Origin: Spirochaetia bacterium
GTDB taxonomy: Bacteria > Spirochaetota > UBA4802 > UBA5550
Assembly: GCA_009885955.1 (NCBI GenBank)
Contig: VFJS01000019.1
Location: 1 to 64,000 of the forward strand
Reading direction: 5' to 3'
Length of the DNA stretch: 64,000 nt
Shown one piece after another: positions 44,942-53,387 of this stretch; within the stretch, counting starts at the first letter, position 1; the number at the start of each line of letters is the position of its first letter. The translations under genes were made by a program, and so were the position numbers. The notes beneath the pieces were generated by a model. The model made no database searches and had not been told where the DNA came from. It was given only the letters and a program-made list of their open reading frames with translations.

Positions 44942-46063
44942 TTATTGAGCAAATCGTTTTATCATTTTATTAAAAATTCCTACAGCTTCCAGTCCTTCAA
45001 CGGGATTTTCCGGCTGCATTGAACCGCCCAGGGACAGCCCGATTATATTTTCTTTTACTGAAATCCTGATAGCGTTATAAAATATATCAGCGGAGTCCAC
45101 ATCCACAATCGGCGATTTTATATTCTTCGGGTAGCTTGATCGGTAATCCATATTTCCGGTGGAGATTACAAGGAAATCTTCAACAATTTTTGCCATCTCC
45201 CTCCGGGTAATACTCTTAAAAGGTTCAAACTTATCGCTTTCAATATACGAGAATAGGCCCTTGCTCCGGAGCAGCTCAATGGACTTGCTGTACATTGAGC
45301 CGGAAATATCGGCAAACTCCTTTAAAGGCTTAGAGAACCTGAGATATCTGTCGAGCCTGAAAACCGTCTGCAGAAGATCGGCAATCTCCCCTCTCGACAC
45401 GGCCTTGGAGAACAGGATGTTCTGAAACTGTTTCGGATCAATCTTCAGTTTTTCAATTTCATCAAGGGTTTCAAGCCGTTCAGCCGCAAGGACTTGTAAA
45501 TCGCCGCCGATGAACAGGACTTTCCTGTAATGGATCCTTGATTTGTTAAAATCCATGAGATAGTAATAGCTGTCGCCAAGCGACAAATGGGCTTCAGCCA
45601 TATCAGGATCATTTTTTATTATATAATTGAGGATATCAACGGCATCCTTTGCATAATCCTTTCCTTTTTCCTTTATGAGGATCCTGGTTTCAAGAACCTT
45701 TATAAGAGTATTGTTTGTCTTATAGGATTTCGCATTTTCAAGGTTTTTCTTTGACTGCAGATTATCGCCTCTCACATAGAAATAAAGGGCAAAACCGTAG
45801 GATATTTCAATTTCAGGAGAAAAATCTTTTTTGTTTTTTTCATCCTTTTTTATGAGAAGTTCCGCCTGTTTGATAAAACCTAAAGCTTCATCCAGGAGTC
45901 CGTTCCTCTGTTTTAAGTCTTCAATGGTTTCAGCCTTGTACATATTCTTTTTTGCCCTGTTAACCAGGTTTTTTATATTGCTGTCAGATCCGGGGATTAT
46001 CTGTCCGCAGGCAATAATCATAAAACTCAGGAGTGATATTAAAATTTTAAGATTTACCTTCAT
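44942..46063 (-). CDS. TPR-SLH lipoprotein
   Basis: A 373-residue lipoprotein: signal peptide 1-18 with lipobox ending at Cys19 (FMIIAC), TPR-like repeats (about 45-200, NDPDMAEAHLSLGDSYYYL is typical) and SLH-like segments (about 215-370: SRGEIADLL, FADISGSMYSKSIELL, ITRREMAKIVEDFL, VDVDSADIFYNAI). It should be lipid-anchored in the periplasm. First gene of the minus-strand unit with the giant outer-membrane protein and the deacetylase. No PelC gene is seen, so this lipoprotein may take the PelC-like role at the outer membrane; that is inference. AAGG about eight bases before the ATG supports the start. Confidence 0.75.
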   Translation of the reverse strand: MKVNLKILISLLSFMIIACGQIIPGSDSNIKNLVNRAKKNMYKAETIEDLKQRNGLLDEALGFIKQAELLIKKDEKNKKDFSPEIEISYGFALYFYVRGDNLQSKKNLENAKSYKTNNTLIKVLETRILIKEKGKDYAKDAVDILNYIIKNDPDMAEAHLSLGDSYYYLMDFNKSRIHYRKVLFIGGDLQVLAAERLETLDEIEKLKIDPKQFQNILFSKAVSRGEIADLLQTVFRLDRYLRFSKPLKEFADISGSMYSKSIELLRSKGLFSYIESDKFEPFKSITRREMAKIVEDFLVISTGNMDYRSSYPKNIKSPIVDVDSADIFYNAIRISVKENIIGLSLGGSMQPENPVEGLEAVGIFNKMIKRFAQ

Positions 46064-46258
46064 TTTCTTTGCCTTTTCATTAATTTAATATATACAATAT
46101 TTTACTCTTTTTTAAGGATATAAGTCAAGTTAATATTTTCGATCGGGGTTAAGTTTTTTTTCATGGCGGCCGGGTTTTGCTGAATATATCAAAAATAATG
46201 TCGATAAATATTAATAAGGGAATCCTGAACAGTTAAAATATCATTTAAAAATTATCTG

Positions 46259-47734
46259 ATGAAAATTACAGAAAAAATCTTATCTGCAGTCAAAAAAATA
46301 CACCCCGGTGAAATTTTATTTTCAGTTTCCATCATTTCCGTAATAAATTATTTTTATTATCCCGAAGACCCCCTGTTTCTCCAGTTTAAAATCAATCCAT
46401 TCATCATACTTATCCTTTTCTTTTCCGTATTTTACGGAAAAGTTCCGGGAATCATGACACTCATTCTTTCAATGACAGGAACCATCCTGGCGCTGAATTT
46501 TATTATTATGTTTGATGATACCGCTGGATTTCCTGATACCCTCGGCAGGATATACTCCATCTACTCCACCGGTGAGAATTATAAATCCCTAGTGCAGTTC
46601 TTTTTTGCATCGTTTATACTCTCGATAATTTTTGGCGAGATACGGGACACCCTGAGCACAAATATCCAGAAAATGAGGGACCAGAAAATCCAGCTTCTGA
46701 AGAAAATCACCAAAATTGAGCAGGAATTAAATTCAATTGCCCTGGTGAACGAGGAGTACCAGGACAGGATCCTCGGGCAGCAGAACTCACTTATTTCACT
46801 TTACTCCACTATGCTTACCCTCAATACACTGGACCTCCAGAGCATCTACCCCAACATACTGGAGGCCATAGTAAAATTCTCCAATGCCGGGAAATGTTCA
46901 CTCTGGAAGTATAAGCGTGATGAAAGCAAACTCGAACTCCTCTCAAGCCATGGGTGGGAGGAACAGGAAAAGCAGGAACATAAAATTATGTCCGATTCAG
47001 ACTCCATTACCGGCTGGGTTGCCCGTAACAATACGCTCTTTTCCGTAAAGATGCTGAAAAAAAACCAGTATCTCCAAAAACTCGACACCAAGAACAATAT
47101 CATAACCGTCCCGATCATTATTGAGAAAAGCGTCTGGGGAATAATAAATATCGAGGCAATGCCTTTTGTAAAATACAACCTTTACTCTGAGCAGCTCATC
47201 ATCATGATCTCGGACCTGGTGGCCCCGATAATAGGCAATGCAATCAGGTTCGGAGAAATATCGATGATGGGAGACATAGATCCCATTACCAAGCTCAGAA
47301 CCATCAATGAAATGTTCATGATACTGAAAGACGAATTTTCCAGGTCCATGACCAACAACATTCACCTGTCTCTGGCAATAGTCGAAATTTCAAATTCCAG
47401 GGAAATCCTCGGTAATTTTACAGAGAAAGAGAGCCTCACGCTGGTGCGGGAAATATCGGGCCTTGCGAACCAGGTTGCAATGGGGAAAGGGCTCATATTT
47501 CAGTACAAGGAGACCTTCCAGTTTTCCGTTATCCTCCCCAACATGGACCATGACGGCGCTGCCATATTCTGCCTCTCAATTATAGAACAGCACAGCAAAG
47601 CTGTATATAAAATCAATGAAACAATCGTATACCCGGAAATAGTCATCGGGTACAGCAGCCTCAGGCAGAATCATAAATCGGAATTTGACCTCATCCTTCT
47701 GGCCGAAAACCTGATGGAGATGCAAAAAATATAA
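46259..47734 (+). CDS. PelD-like TM-GAF-degenerate GGDEF protein
   Basis: A 491-residue inner-membrane protein with four predicted helices (about 17-128), a coiled coil (135-175), a GAF domain (about 180-325) and a GGDEF-like domain (about 330-490) that has lost its active motif: ETFQF stands where GGDEF would be. This order is that of PelD, the c-di-GMP receptor of the Pel machinery. At the place of the inhibitory RxxD site I read MGKG, so c-di-GMP binding in the PelD manner is doubtful. It is the first gene of a unit with pelE-like, pelF and pelG genes and overlaps the next by taATG. No Shine-Dalgarno site is visible. It is divergent from the lipoprotein gene over 195 bases. Confidence 0.8.
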   Translation: MKITEKILSAVKKIHPGEILFSVSIISVINYFYYPEDPLFLQFKINPFIILILFFSVFYGKVPGIMTLILSMTGTILALNFIIMFDDTAGFPDTLGRIYSIYSTGENYKSLVQFFFASFILSIIFGEIRDTLSTNIQKMRDQKIQLLKKITKIEQELNSIALVNEEYQDRILGQQNSLISLYSTMLTLNTLDLQSIYPNILEAIVKFSNAGKCSLWKYKRDESKLELLSSHGWEEQEKQEHKIMSDSDSITGWVARNNTLFSVKMLKKNQYLQKLDTKNNIITVPIIIEKSVWGIINIEAMPFVKYNLYSEQLIIMISDLVAPIIGNAIRFGEISMMGDIDPITKLRTINEMFMILKDEFSRSMTNNIHLSLAIVEISNSREILGNFTEKESLTLVREISGLANQVAMGKGLIFQYKETFQFSVILPNMDHDGAAIFCLSIIEQHSKAVYKINETIVYPEIVIGYSSLRQNHKSEFDLILLAENLMEMQKI

Positions 47735-48591
47735 TGTATGCGAACATCAAATCAAAAATCTTCAATTCCTTTGACCGGATCGAACTCGCTCCCATAGAAG
47801 AAGAACAATCAAAATCAGTGAATGACCTCTATTTTTTCAAGGACCCCTTCGACTTCTACAGGGTAGCGGACAAGGCGGATATCTACATTCCGAAAACACA
47901 AAAGGGGCTCAGGATGGCCTTTATCAGCGGGACCATCGGCATTGAATTCTTTCTCCAGATGGCAACATCACTCAGGCCCCTAGCCGATGAAGCCCAGGAC
48001 ATAGACGAAATAACCAGGCTCTTCTCACAACAGAAACTGTCACAGAGCCCCACCCCCCACTCGGTAAAAATCCTGATCAATATGATCCAGGACCCGAATC
48101 CTGAAATTGCACTCTATGCTGCCGAGGGGCTCAGTGTCATTGAAAACAGCTTTATTCAAAAAATCCAGCGCCTCAAGGAGAGAATTTCCAGCGGCAAAGG
48201 AAGCATCTTCATAAATCATTATTCCCTCGGAATTCTTTACCTGAGGTTTTCCAGGCTTCTGGACTGGCAGCCTCTTATTAAAAAATTCTACCTGAAGGAA
48301 GCCCTGGCAAACCTTGAGAAAGCTTTTCATGAAGAAAAAAACCATTATAAAACAATGATGGCTGTGGGTGAAATCTTTATCTTGATCAACCGGCACTCCA
48401 CTGCTCTGGAAGTCTTTAAAAATATTCTGTCAGTACGGCCCGATGATTACAGCTGCCTGATGCGTATTGCGGAAAGTTATTATTTTCTCGGCCTCTACGA
48501 TAAAATTGAAGAGACTTTCAACACCATGATCAGGGTACATCCTGACCTCGATAAAAATGATGAGATCATCGTATATCAATGGCTGATATAA
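47734..48591 (+). CDS. PelE-like TPR protein, apparently soluble
   Basis: A 285-residue protein. The N-terminal third (about 15-115) is not recognised. A HEAT-like segment NPEIALYAAEGL lies near 127-138 and TPR repeats near 190-275 (ALANLEKAF, ALEVFKNILSVRPDD, YYFLGLYDKIEETF). PelE of Pseudomonas has a TPR domain plus two membrane helices and binds PelD. No strong helix is seen here, so it would sit in the cytoplasm next to PelD and PelF. It starts in the pelD-like stop codon (taATG) and overlaps pelF by 13 bases, so the three should be made together. The PelE label rests mainly on position and repeats. Confidence 0.62.
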   Translation: MYANIKSKIFNSFDRIELAPIEEEQSKSVNDLYFFKDPFDFYRVADKADIYIPKTQKGLRMAFISGTIGIEFFLQMATSLRPLADEAQDIDEITRLFSQQKLSQSPTPHSVKILINMIQDPNPEIALYAAEGLSVIENSFIQKIQRLKERISSGKGSIFINHYSLGILYLRFSRLLDWQPLIKKFYLKEALANLEKAFHEEKNHYKTMMAVGEIFILINRHSTALEVFKNILSVRPDDYSCLMRIAESYYFLGLYDKIEETFNTMIRVHPDLDKNDEIIVYQWLI

Positions 48592-50012
48592 TTCTAAACA
48601 AAAAGGATACATCTAAAAAAACCATCTGCATGATCACAGAGGGATCATACCCCTATATCACCGGCGGAGTATCGTCATGGATCCAGGACATCATCACCGG
48701 GCTCACCGATTTTAATTTTATCATCTATGCCCTTTCAGCAGATGAGGACAATGAGATTAAATACAAGATCCCTGAAAATGTCATCGCCATTGAAAACCGG
48801 ATCCTTACCGGCGCGACGCCCCCGGGAAACATGAAACTCGATAAAAAATTCTTTAACATTATCAGGAATGCCCACACCGACTTCATGAAGAACCAGGACT
48901 TTTCCCGACTTGAGTGGATTGTTAAACACATGCAGGAGAAAAAGTACACCAAGCAGTTTCTTATGTCCCATATCGAGAGCTGGGACATGGTATGTAAATA
49001 CGGAGAGCTCCATAATCCGCTCTATGCATTTTCCGATTACTTCTGGGCATGGCTGGCATCCCATGAATATATCATCAAAATTCTGTCATGGCCCTTTCCT
49101 GAAGCTGACCTGTACCATCCAATATCCACGGGCTATGCGGGCCTCACCGCGGCCGTTGCGAAAATTACCAGCGGAAAGCCCGTAGTCCTCACTGAGCATG
49201 GCCTCTATAACAAGGAGCGTGAAATTGACATCAAGAGGGCGCAGTGGGTCAAAGGCTACCAGAGGGACCTGTGGATAAACATATTCAATGACATGAGCAG
49301 AATTACCTATGACTATTGCAATCTCATCATATCACTCTTTGAACATAACAGGAATATACAGATCTCCCAGGGGGCCAAAAGAGAGAGAACAATGGTAATA
49401 CCAAACGGTATAGATTCGGACCGTTTTCTGGATTTAAAAAAGGACTCAAAGAGTGAATTCTCCATCGGCTTTGTCGGCAGGGTCGTGCCGATAAAGGATG
49501 TGAAGACCTTCATCATCACTGCCAAAATAATGGCTGAAAAATCCGGCAACTTTAAAATCTACATCATAGGCCCCCAGGATGAAGACAAGCCCTACATGGA
49601 TGAATGCAGCCAGCTTGTGGCAAATTTCAAACTTCAGGACAAGGTGATTTTCACCGGCAAGGCCGACGTCAGGGAATATTACCGGTTCATTGACATCATG
49701 GTGCTGTCAAGCATCAGGGAGGCACAGCCGCTGGTAATCCTTGAGGCCTTCTGCGCGGGAATCCCCGTTGTATCAACGCGCGTGGGGAATGTTCCCGAGA
49801 TGCTGGATTATGATGAAGACCTCCTTGCAGATCCAAAGGACTCGCAGAAACTCGCGTGGAGCATTTTAAACCTCATGGAGAATGAAGGATACCGGAAGGC
49901 GTTGATAAAAAAGAACAGGCAGAGGGTCCTGGACTTCTATAACAAGAAAGACCTGATAGACAAGTACAGAAGTATATACAACAAATACATTGGAGGCGGA
50001 AAAATTGAATAA
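48579..50012 (+). CDS. pelF: PelF-like glycosyltransferase (second copy)
   Basis: A 477-residue GT4 enzyme with the PelF start (TEGSYPYITGGVSSWIQDI, about 20-38), VLTEHGLYNKERE, GRVVPIKDVKTF and the E-x7-E pair in REAQPLVILEAF near 379-390. It should polymerise a UDP-N-acetylhexosamine at the PelG/PelD/PelE complex. It is a clear paralogue of the first copy (shared VGRVVPIKDVK, LTEHG, REAQPLV) but differs at many positions, including the loop after the first domain. This copy sits in the canonical order pelD-pelE-pelF-pelG, so it is the more likely main synthase. Confidence 0.92.
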   Translation: MADIILNKKDTSKKTICMITEGSYPYITGGVSSWIQDIITGLTDFNFIIYALSADEDNEIKYKIPENVIAIENRILTGATPPGNMKLDKKFFNIIRNAHTDFMKNQDFSRLEWIVKHMQEKKYTKQFLMSHIESWDMVCKYGELHNPLYAFSDYFWAWLASHEYIIKILSWPFPEADLYHPISTGYAGLTAAVAKITSGKPVVLTEHGLYNKEREIDIKRAQWVKGYQRDLWINIFNDMSRITYDYCNLIISLFEHNRNIQISQGAKRERTMVIPNGIDSDRFLDLKKDSKSEFSIGFVGRVVPIKDVKTFIITAKIMAEKSGNFKIYIIGPQDEDKPYMDECSQLVANFKLQDKVIFTGKADVREYYRFIDIMVLSSIREAQPLVILEAFCAGIPVVSTRVGNVPEMLDYDEDLLADPKDSQKLAWSILNLMENEGYRKALIKKNRQRVLDFYNKKDLIDKYRSIYNKYIGGGKIE

Positions 50013-50030
50013 TTTTTTCCGCGGTATTAT

Positions 50031-51407
50031 ATGGCCGGCATAGGATTTGAATTATACAGGATACTGCACAAAGGGACAATGGGTTCCATCCTCAAGGTAT
50101 TTTTCCTCGGGACAATCATAGTTGCCGGCCCGTGGATACTGTCCGTGATGAGCATATATGTCATACAGAAATTCGCGTACTCGGCGATTTCGGAGAATCC
50201 AATTCTCTTCAACGTGACCATAGTCTATGTATACGCCTTCTCCCTTTTTTTCTTCGGCGGAGTACACTATGTCTTTTCCCGGTACATAGCCGACATGCTC
50301 TATATCGAGGACAGGATATCCACTCCCACGGCCCTGTTAACGGCATTTCTTCTCATAACCGTCATATCGGTAATCTCATCGCTCCTGTTCATCACCTTTA
50401 ACGACTTCTCAGGACTGAAACACCCTTCCCTCTACAAAATATCTCTTGTATTTCTGTTTACAACAATCAATCTCATATGGATCATGCTTGTTTATGTGAG
50501 CCTTTTAAAAGAGTATAACATGGTATTCCTGTCGTACATATTCGGGGTCCTGGCAAGTATCGGCGGGGTCTTTTATCTTGGAGAAAGATACGGCATATCA
50601 GGGGCCCTGCTGGGTTATACAGCAGGCCAGTTTTTAATTATTGTGCTTCTCCTTATCGTATCGCTGAGGCTCTACCCGATAAAAAAACTTTCATTCAATT
50701 TCGAATTATTAATGTACTTTAAAAAATTCAGGTATCTCCTCCTGCTCGGCATGTTTTTCAACATGGCCATCTGGTCAGATAAGATAATCTACTGGTTTAC
50801 CAGAGGAGAAAGCATCAGCGGCACCCTGTATAATTATTACATGGCCTATGACATACCTGTTTTTATCGCGTTTATTTCAATGATCCCCGGCCTGGTGTAT
50901 TACCTGGTAATTACAGAGCCGATTTTCCATACGGCCTATTCTAAATTCATGAAAAATATTCTTCAAGACAACCTCATTGCAATACGGGAGAACAAGCAAT
51001 CGATGATAGTCAGCCTGAAAACCGGACTGGGAAAACTGACTGTTTTCCAGGGGGCCTGGACAGTGGGTCTCATACTCAATACTGAACAGTTTCTTATCAT
51101 GATGGGTTACACCACTGTTGATGAAGGCATTATGAAACTGCTTCTCATAGCCGTATTCTTCCATTTGCTGGCATTGACACTGCAGACCTACATGCTTTAT
51201 CTTGAACTGAGGAGGGAAGCGGTAATATCATCATTCATCTATATGATACTGAACACTATCCTTACCATAATTTTTATTGTTTCCGGCATAGAAATGCCCG
51301 GGCTGAGCTATCTCCTGTCAGCCATGATGACATCTTTTTTGAGTGCATGGTACCTCTATAGAAAAGTTCCGGAAATAGATTTTCTGATTTTTATCAAGAC
51401 GGTGTGA
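50031..51407 (+). CDS. pelG: PelG-like polysaccharide transporter (second copy)
   Basis: A 458-residue membrane protein with about twelve helices and the PelG start MAGIGFELYRIL. It is a MOP-superfamily partner of PelF for moving the polymer across the inner membrane. YVYAFSLFFFGGVHYVFSRY and GALLGYTAGQF resemble the same places in the first copy (YTFAFSLIFTGPVQFILTRY; GALWGYVIGQL). It follows pelF by 18 bases and ends opposite an HDOD gene 37 bases away. Confidence 0.9.
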   Translation: MAGIGFELYRILHKGTMGSILKVFFLGTIIVAGPWILSVMSIYVIQKFAYSAISENPILFNVTIVYVYAFSLFFFGGVHYVFSRYIADMLYIEDRISTPTALLTAFLLITVISVISSLLFITFNDFSGLKHPSLYKISLVFLFTTINLIWIMLVYVSLLKEYNMVFLSYIFGVLASIGGVFYLGERYGISGALLGYTAGQFLIIVLLLIVSLRLYPIKKLSFNFELLMYFKKFRYLLLLGMFFNMAIWSDKIIYWFTRGESISGTLYNYYMAYDIPVFIAFISMIPGLVYYLVITEPIFHTAYSKFMKNILQDNLIAIRENKQSMIVSLKTGLGKLTVFQGAWTVGLILNTEQFLIMMGYTTVDEGIMKLLLIAVFFHLLALTLQTYMLYLELRREAVISSFIYMILNTILTIIFIVSGIEMPGLSYLLSAMMTSFLSAWYLYRKVPEIDFLIFIKTV

Positions 51408-51444
51408 TTACTGGCATGAATCCTGACGCATATCCTCCATTCAG

Positions 51445-52335
51445 CTACGCGCCGATGAGGCTCGAGCTTACAACGTAGAGCGGGTCATTCTTTATGTCGT
51501 TGATGAAATTTTCCTTAATGTAGGCATCAATATCGCTCTGAATTGACAGGGACTTTGAATACATCTCCTTCAGATCCTGATCCGCCCTTGAAAGGGGTTC
51601 ATTTGAGATAACCCTGGCATAGAGATTTGCCAGGCCGACAATTTCCACGGTCTTCTTATTCGGAGAATCCACATGAAGGTTGTGGTGCTGCGATACGGCA
51701 TCTATCAGCTCATTGGGGAAGTTCCATTTCTGAAATACAATCTTCCCCACCTCACCGTGATGGATGCCGAAAATATTTTCTTCTGTTGTGATGATATCAA
51801 TCTCCGGATCTTTGCTGATAAACTCAAGGTATTCCTGATACTTTGACTGGTTATTCATGAGTAAAACGATCCTTCCTATATCGTGAAGAAGGCCCGCAAT
51901 AAAAATACTTTCCTTCAGGCTGTCAAGCTGGAGCTTCATGGCTATGTATCTTGAAAGAAATCCGGTGATGACAAGGTGGCGCCACATGACAATCTCCGAG
52001 GACTTTGACTCCGATACAATAAAATTGACATTCGATTTCCATTTCGACTTTCCATACATGTTTGACGCGCATACAAGAAGGACAAGGCTCTTTATCGTCT
52101 TAAAGCCGAGGAGTGTTATTGCCTGCTGAAGGCTCGTGATCTCCCTCTGCCTTGCATACAGCGCCGAATTCGCCACTTTCAGAATTTTAGAGGTGAGAGC
52201 GGGATCGAGGAGTACAATCTGCTCAAGTTCCTTAAAGCTGATATCCAGGTGATCCTCCTGCATCTGGAGAATCTTTGTCGCGACCTGGGGCATAATTGGT
52301 ATTTCTTTTACAGATTCTATGTTGAATTCAGGCAT
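51445..52335 (-). CDS. HDOD domain signalling protein (second)
   Basis: A 296-residue protein with an HDOD domain (about 5-210): IPIMPQVATKILQMQ, VLLDPALTSKILKVANSALYA and the HD-like GLLHDIGRIVLL (near 149). The histidine-aspartate pair is kept, but the full HD-GYP set is not. It converges with the second pelG, mirroring the first HDOD gene at the first pelG. A signalling link to polysaccharide synthesis is plausible but not shown. A GGAG lies about 12 bases before the ATG, so the ribosome site is weak. Confidence 0.82.
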   Translation of the reverse strand: MPEFNIESVKEIPIMPQVATKILQMQEDHLDISFKELEQIVLLDPALTSKILKVANSALYARQREITSLQQAITLLGFKTIKSLVLLVCASNMYGKSKWKSNVNFIVSESKSSEIVMWRHLVITGFLSRYIAMKLQLDSLKESIFIAGLLHDIGRIVLLMNNQSKYQEYLEFISKDPEIDIITTEENIFGIHHGEVGKIVFQKWNFPNELIDAVSQHHNLHVDSPNKKTVEIVGLANLYARVISNEPLSRADQDLKEMYSKSLSIQSDIDAYIKENFINDIKNDPLYVVSSSLIGA

Positions 52336-52402
52336 TTCAGTTCATAACTCCATTTAACATACTATCGATATATACACATCCAAAAAATAGCAATTTTTTC
52401 TA

Positions 52403-53353
52403 TCATGCCGGGCTGGATTTATACCATTCTATTGTATCCATGAGCCCCTTGTCAAAACCCGAGTTTTCAACCCAGCCGGTATTCATAAGCTTTTCCACTG
52501 AAGCATAGGAATATTTTATATCGCCGGGCCTTGAATTTTCATAAATAATTTTAGATGATGATCCCGTCAATCTGATTATCATCTTGACAAGGTCATTTAT
52601 AGTAATGAATTTGCCATATCCGAGGTTAAACGTCGGGTTTTCCCTGTTTTTTTCAGAATTTTCCATGAGGTAGTAGATAGCCGATATCAGGTCTCCGACA
52701 AAAATAAAATCCCTTGTCTGCCCGCCATCGCCGTATATGGTAATGTCCCTGTTCTGCAGCGCCCTTTTGATAAAGATGGGTATGGCAGCGGAATACTGGG
52801 ATTCAGGATTCTGCCTTGGCCCGAAGACATTGAAAAACCGGCAGTTAACGGCATTATAGCCGTAGACCTGGGAGAAATACCTGTTATAGTATTCCCCGGT
52901 TATCTTGGTAATTGCATAGGGCGATTTCGGTTCGGGTACCATCTCCTCTCTCTTGGGGAGTTCCTGACTGTCTCCATACACTGCAGCCGAGGAGGCATGT
53001 ACGAAATATTTTATCCTGTGTTTTCCGCAGATCTCAATGAGGTTTATCATCCCGTTTACATTTATATCCTCGGTGAGTTTAGGCTTCTCGGTCGATTCCG
53101 CAACCGATATCAGCGCGGCAAAATTGATGCATGCGTCTATTTTATGATCGATGAATATTTTTTCCATGGCAGCTCCATCCCTTATGTCTGCCTCATAAAA
53201 CACACACCTCTCCTTATCAGCCAGGCCTGAAATATTTTTGTAAAAACCTGAGAGCAGGTTATCGGCAATGATTACCCTGTTTCCCTTCTTAATGAGAAAA
53301 TCAGCGCTGTTGCTGCCGATAAATCCTGCCCCGCCCGATATGAGAATATTCAT
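52403..53353 (-). CDS. NAD-dependent UDP-hexosamine 4-epimerase-like protein
   Basis: A 316-residue extended short-chain dehydrogenase. GGAGFIGS (8-15) binds NAD, YAITK (YxxxK) gives the catalytic Tyr/Lys, and RFFNVFGPRQNPESQYSAAI together with YGDGGQTRDFIFVGD matches GalE/WbpP-type 4-epimerases, including those acting on UDP-GlcNAc. PelX of Pel loci is such an enzyme and supplies UDP-GalNAc. AGGAGG four bases before the ATG is a very strong ribosome site. It lies just outside the Pel-like block, on the minus strand. Action on UDP-Glc or another sugar cannot be excluded. Confidence 0.82.
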   Translation of the reverse strand: MNILISGGAGFIGSNSADFLIKKGNRVIIADNLLSGFYKNISGLADKERCVFYEADIRDGAAMEKIFIDHKIDACINFAALISVAESTEKPKLTEDINVNGMINLIEICGKHRIKYFVHASSAAVYGDSQELPKREEMVPEPKSPYAITKITGEYYNRYFSQVYGYNAVNCRFFNVFGPRQNPESQYSAAIPIFIKRALQNRDITIYGDGGQTRDFIFVGDLISAIYYLMENSEKNRENPTFNLGYGKFITINDLVKMIIRLTGSSSKIIYENSRPGDIKYSYASVEKLMNTGWVENSGFDKGLMDTIEWYKSSPA

Positions 53354-53387
53354 ATGTCCTCCTGAATGTTGAATGATTTTTTCTGAA

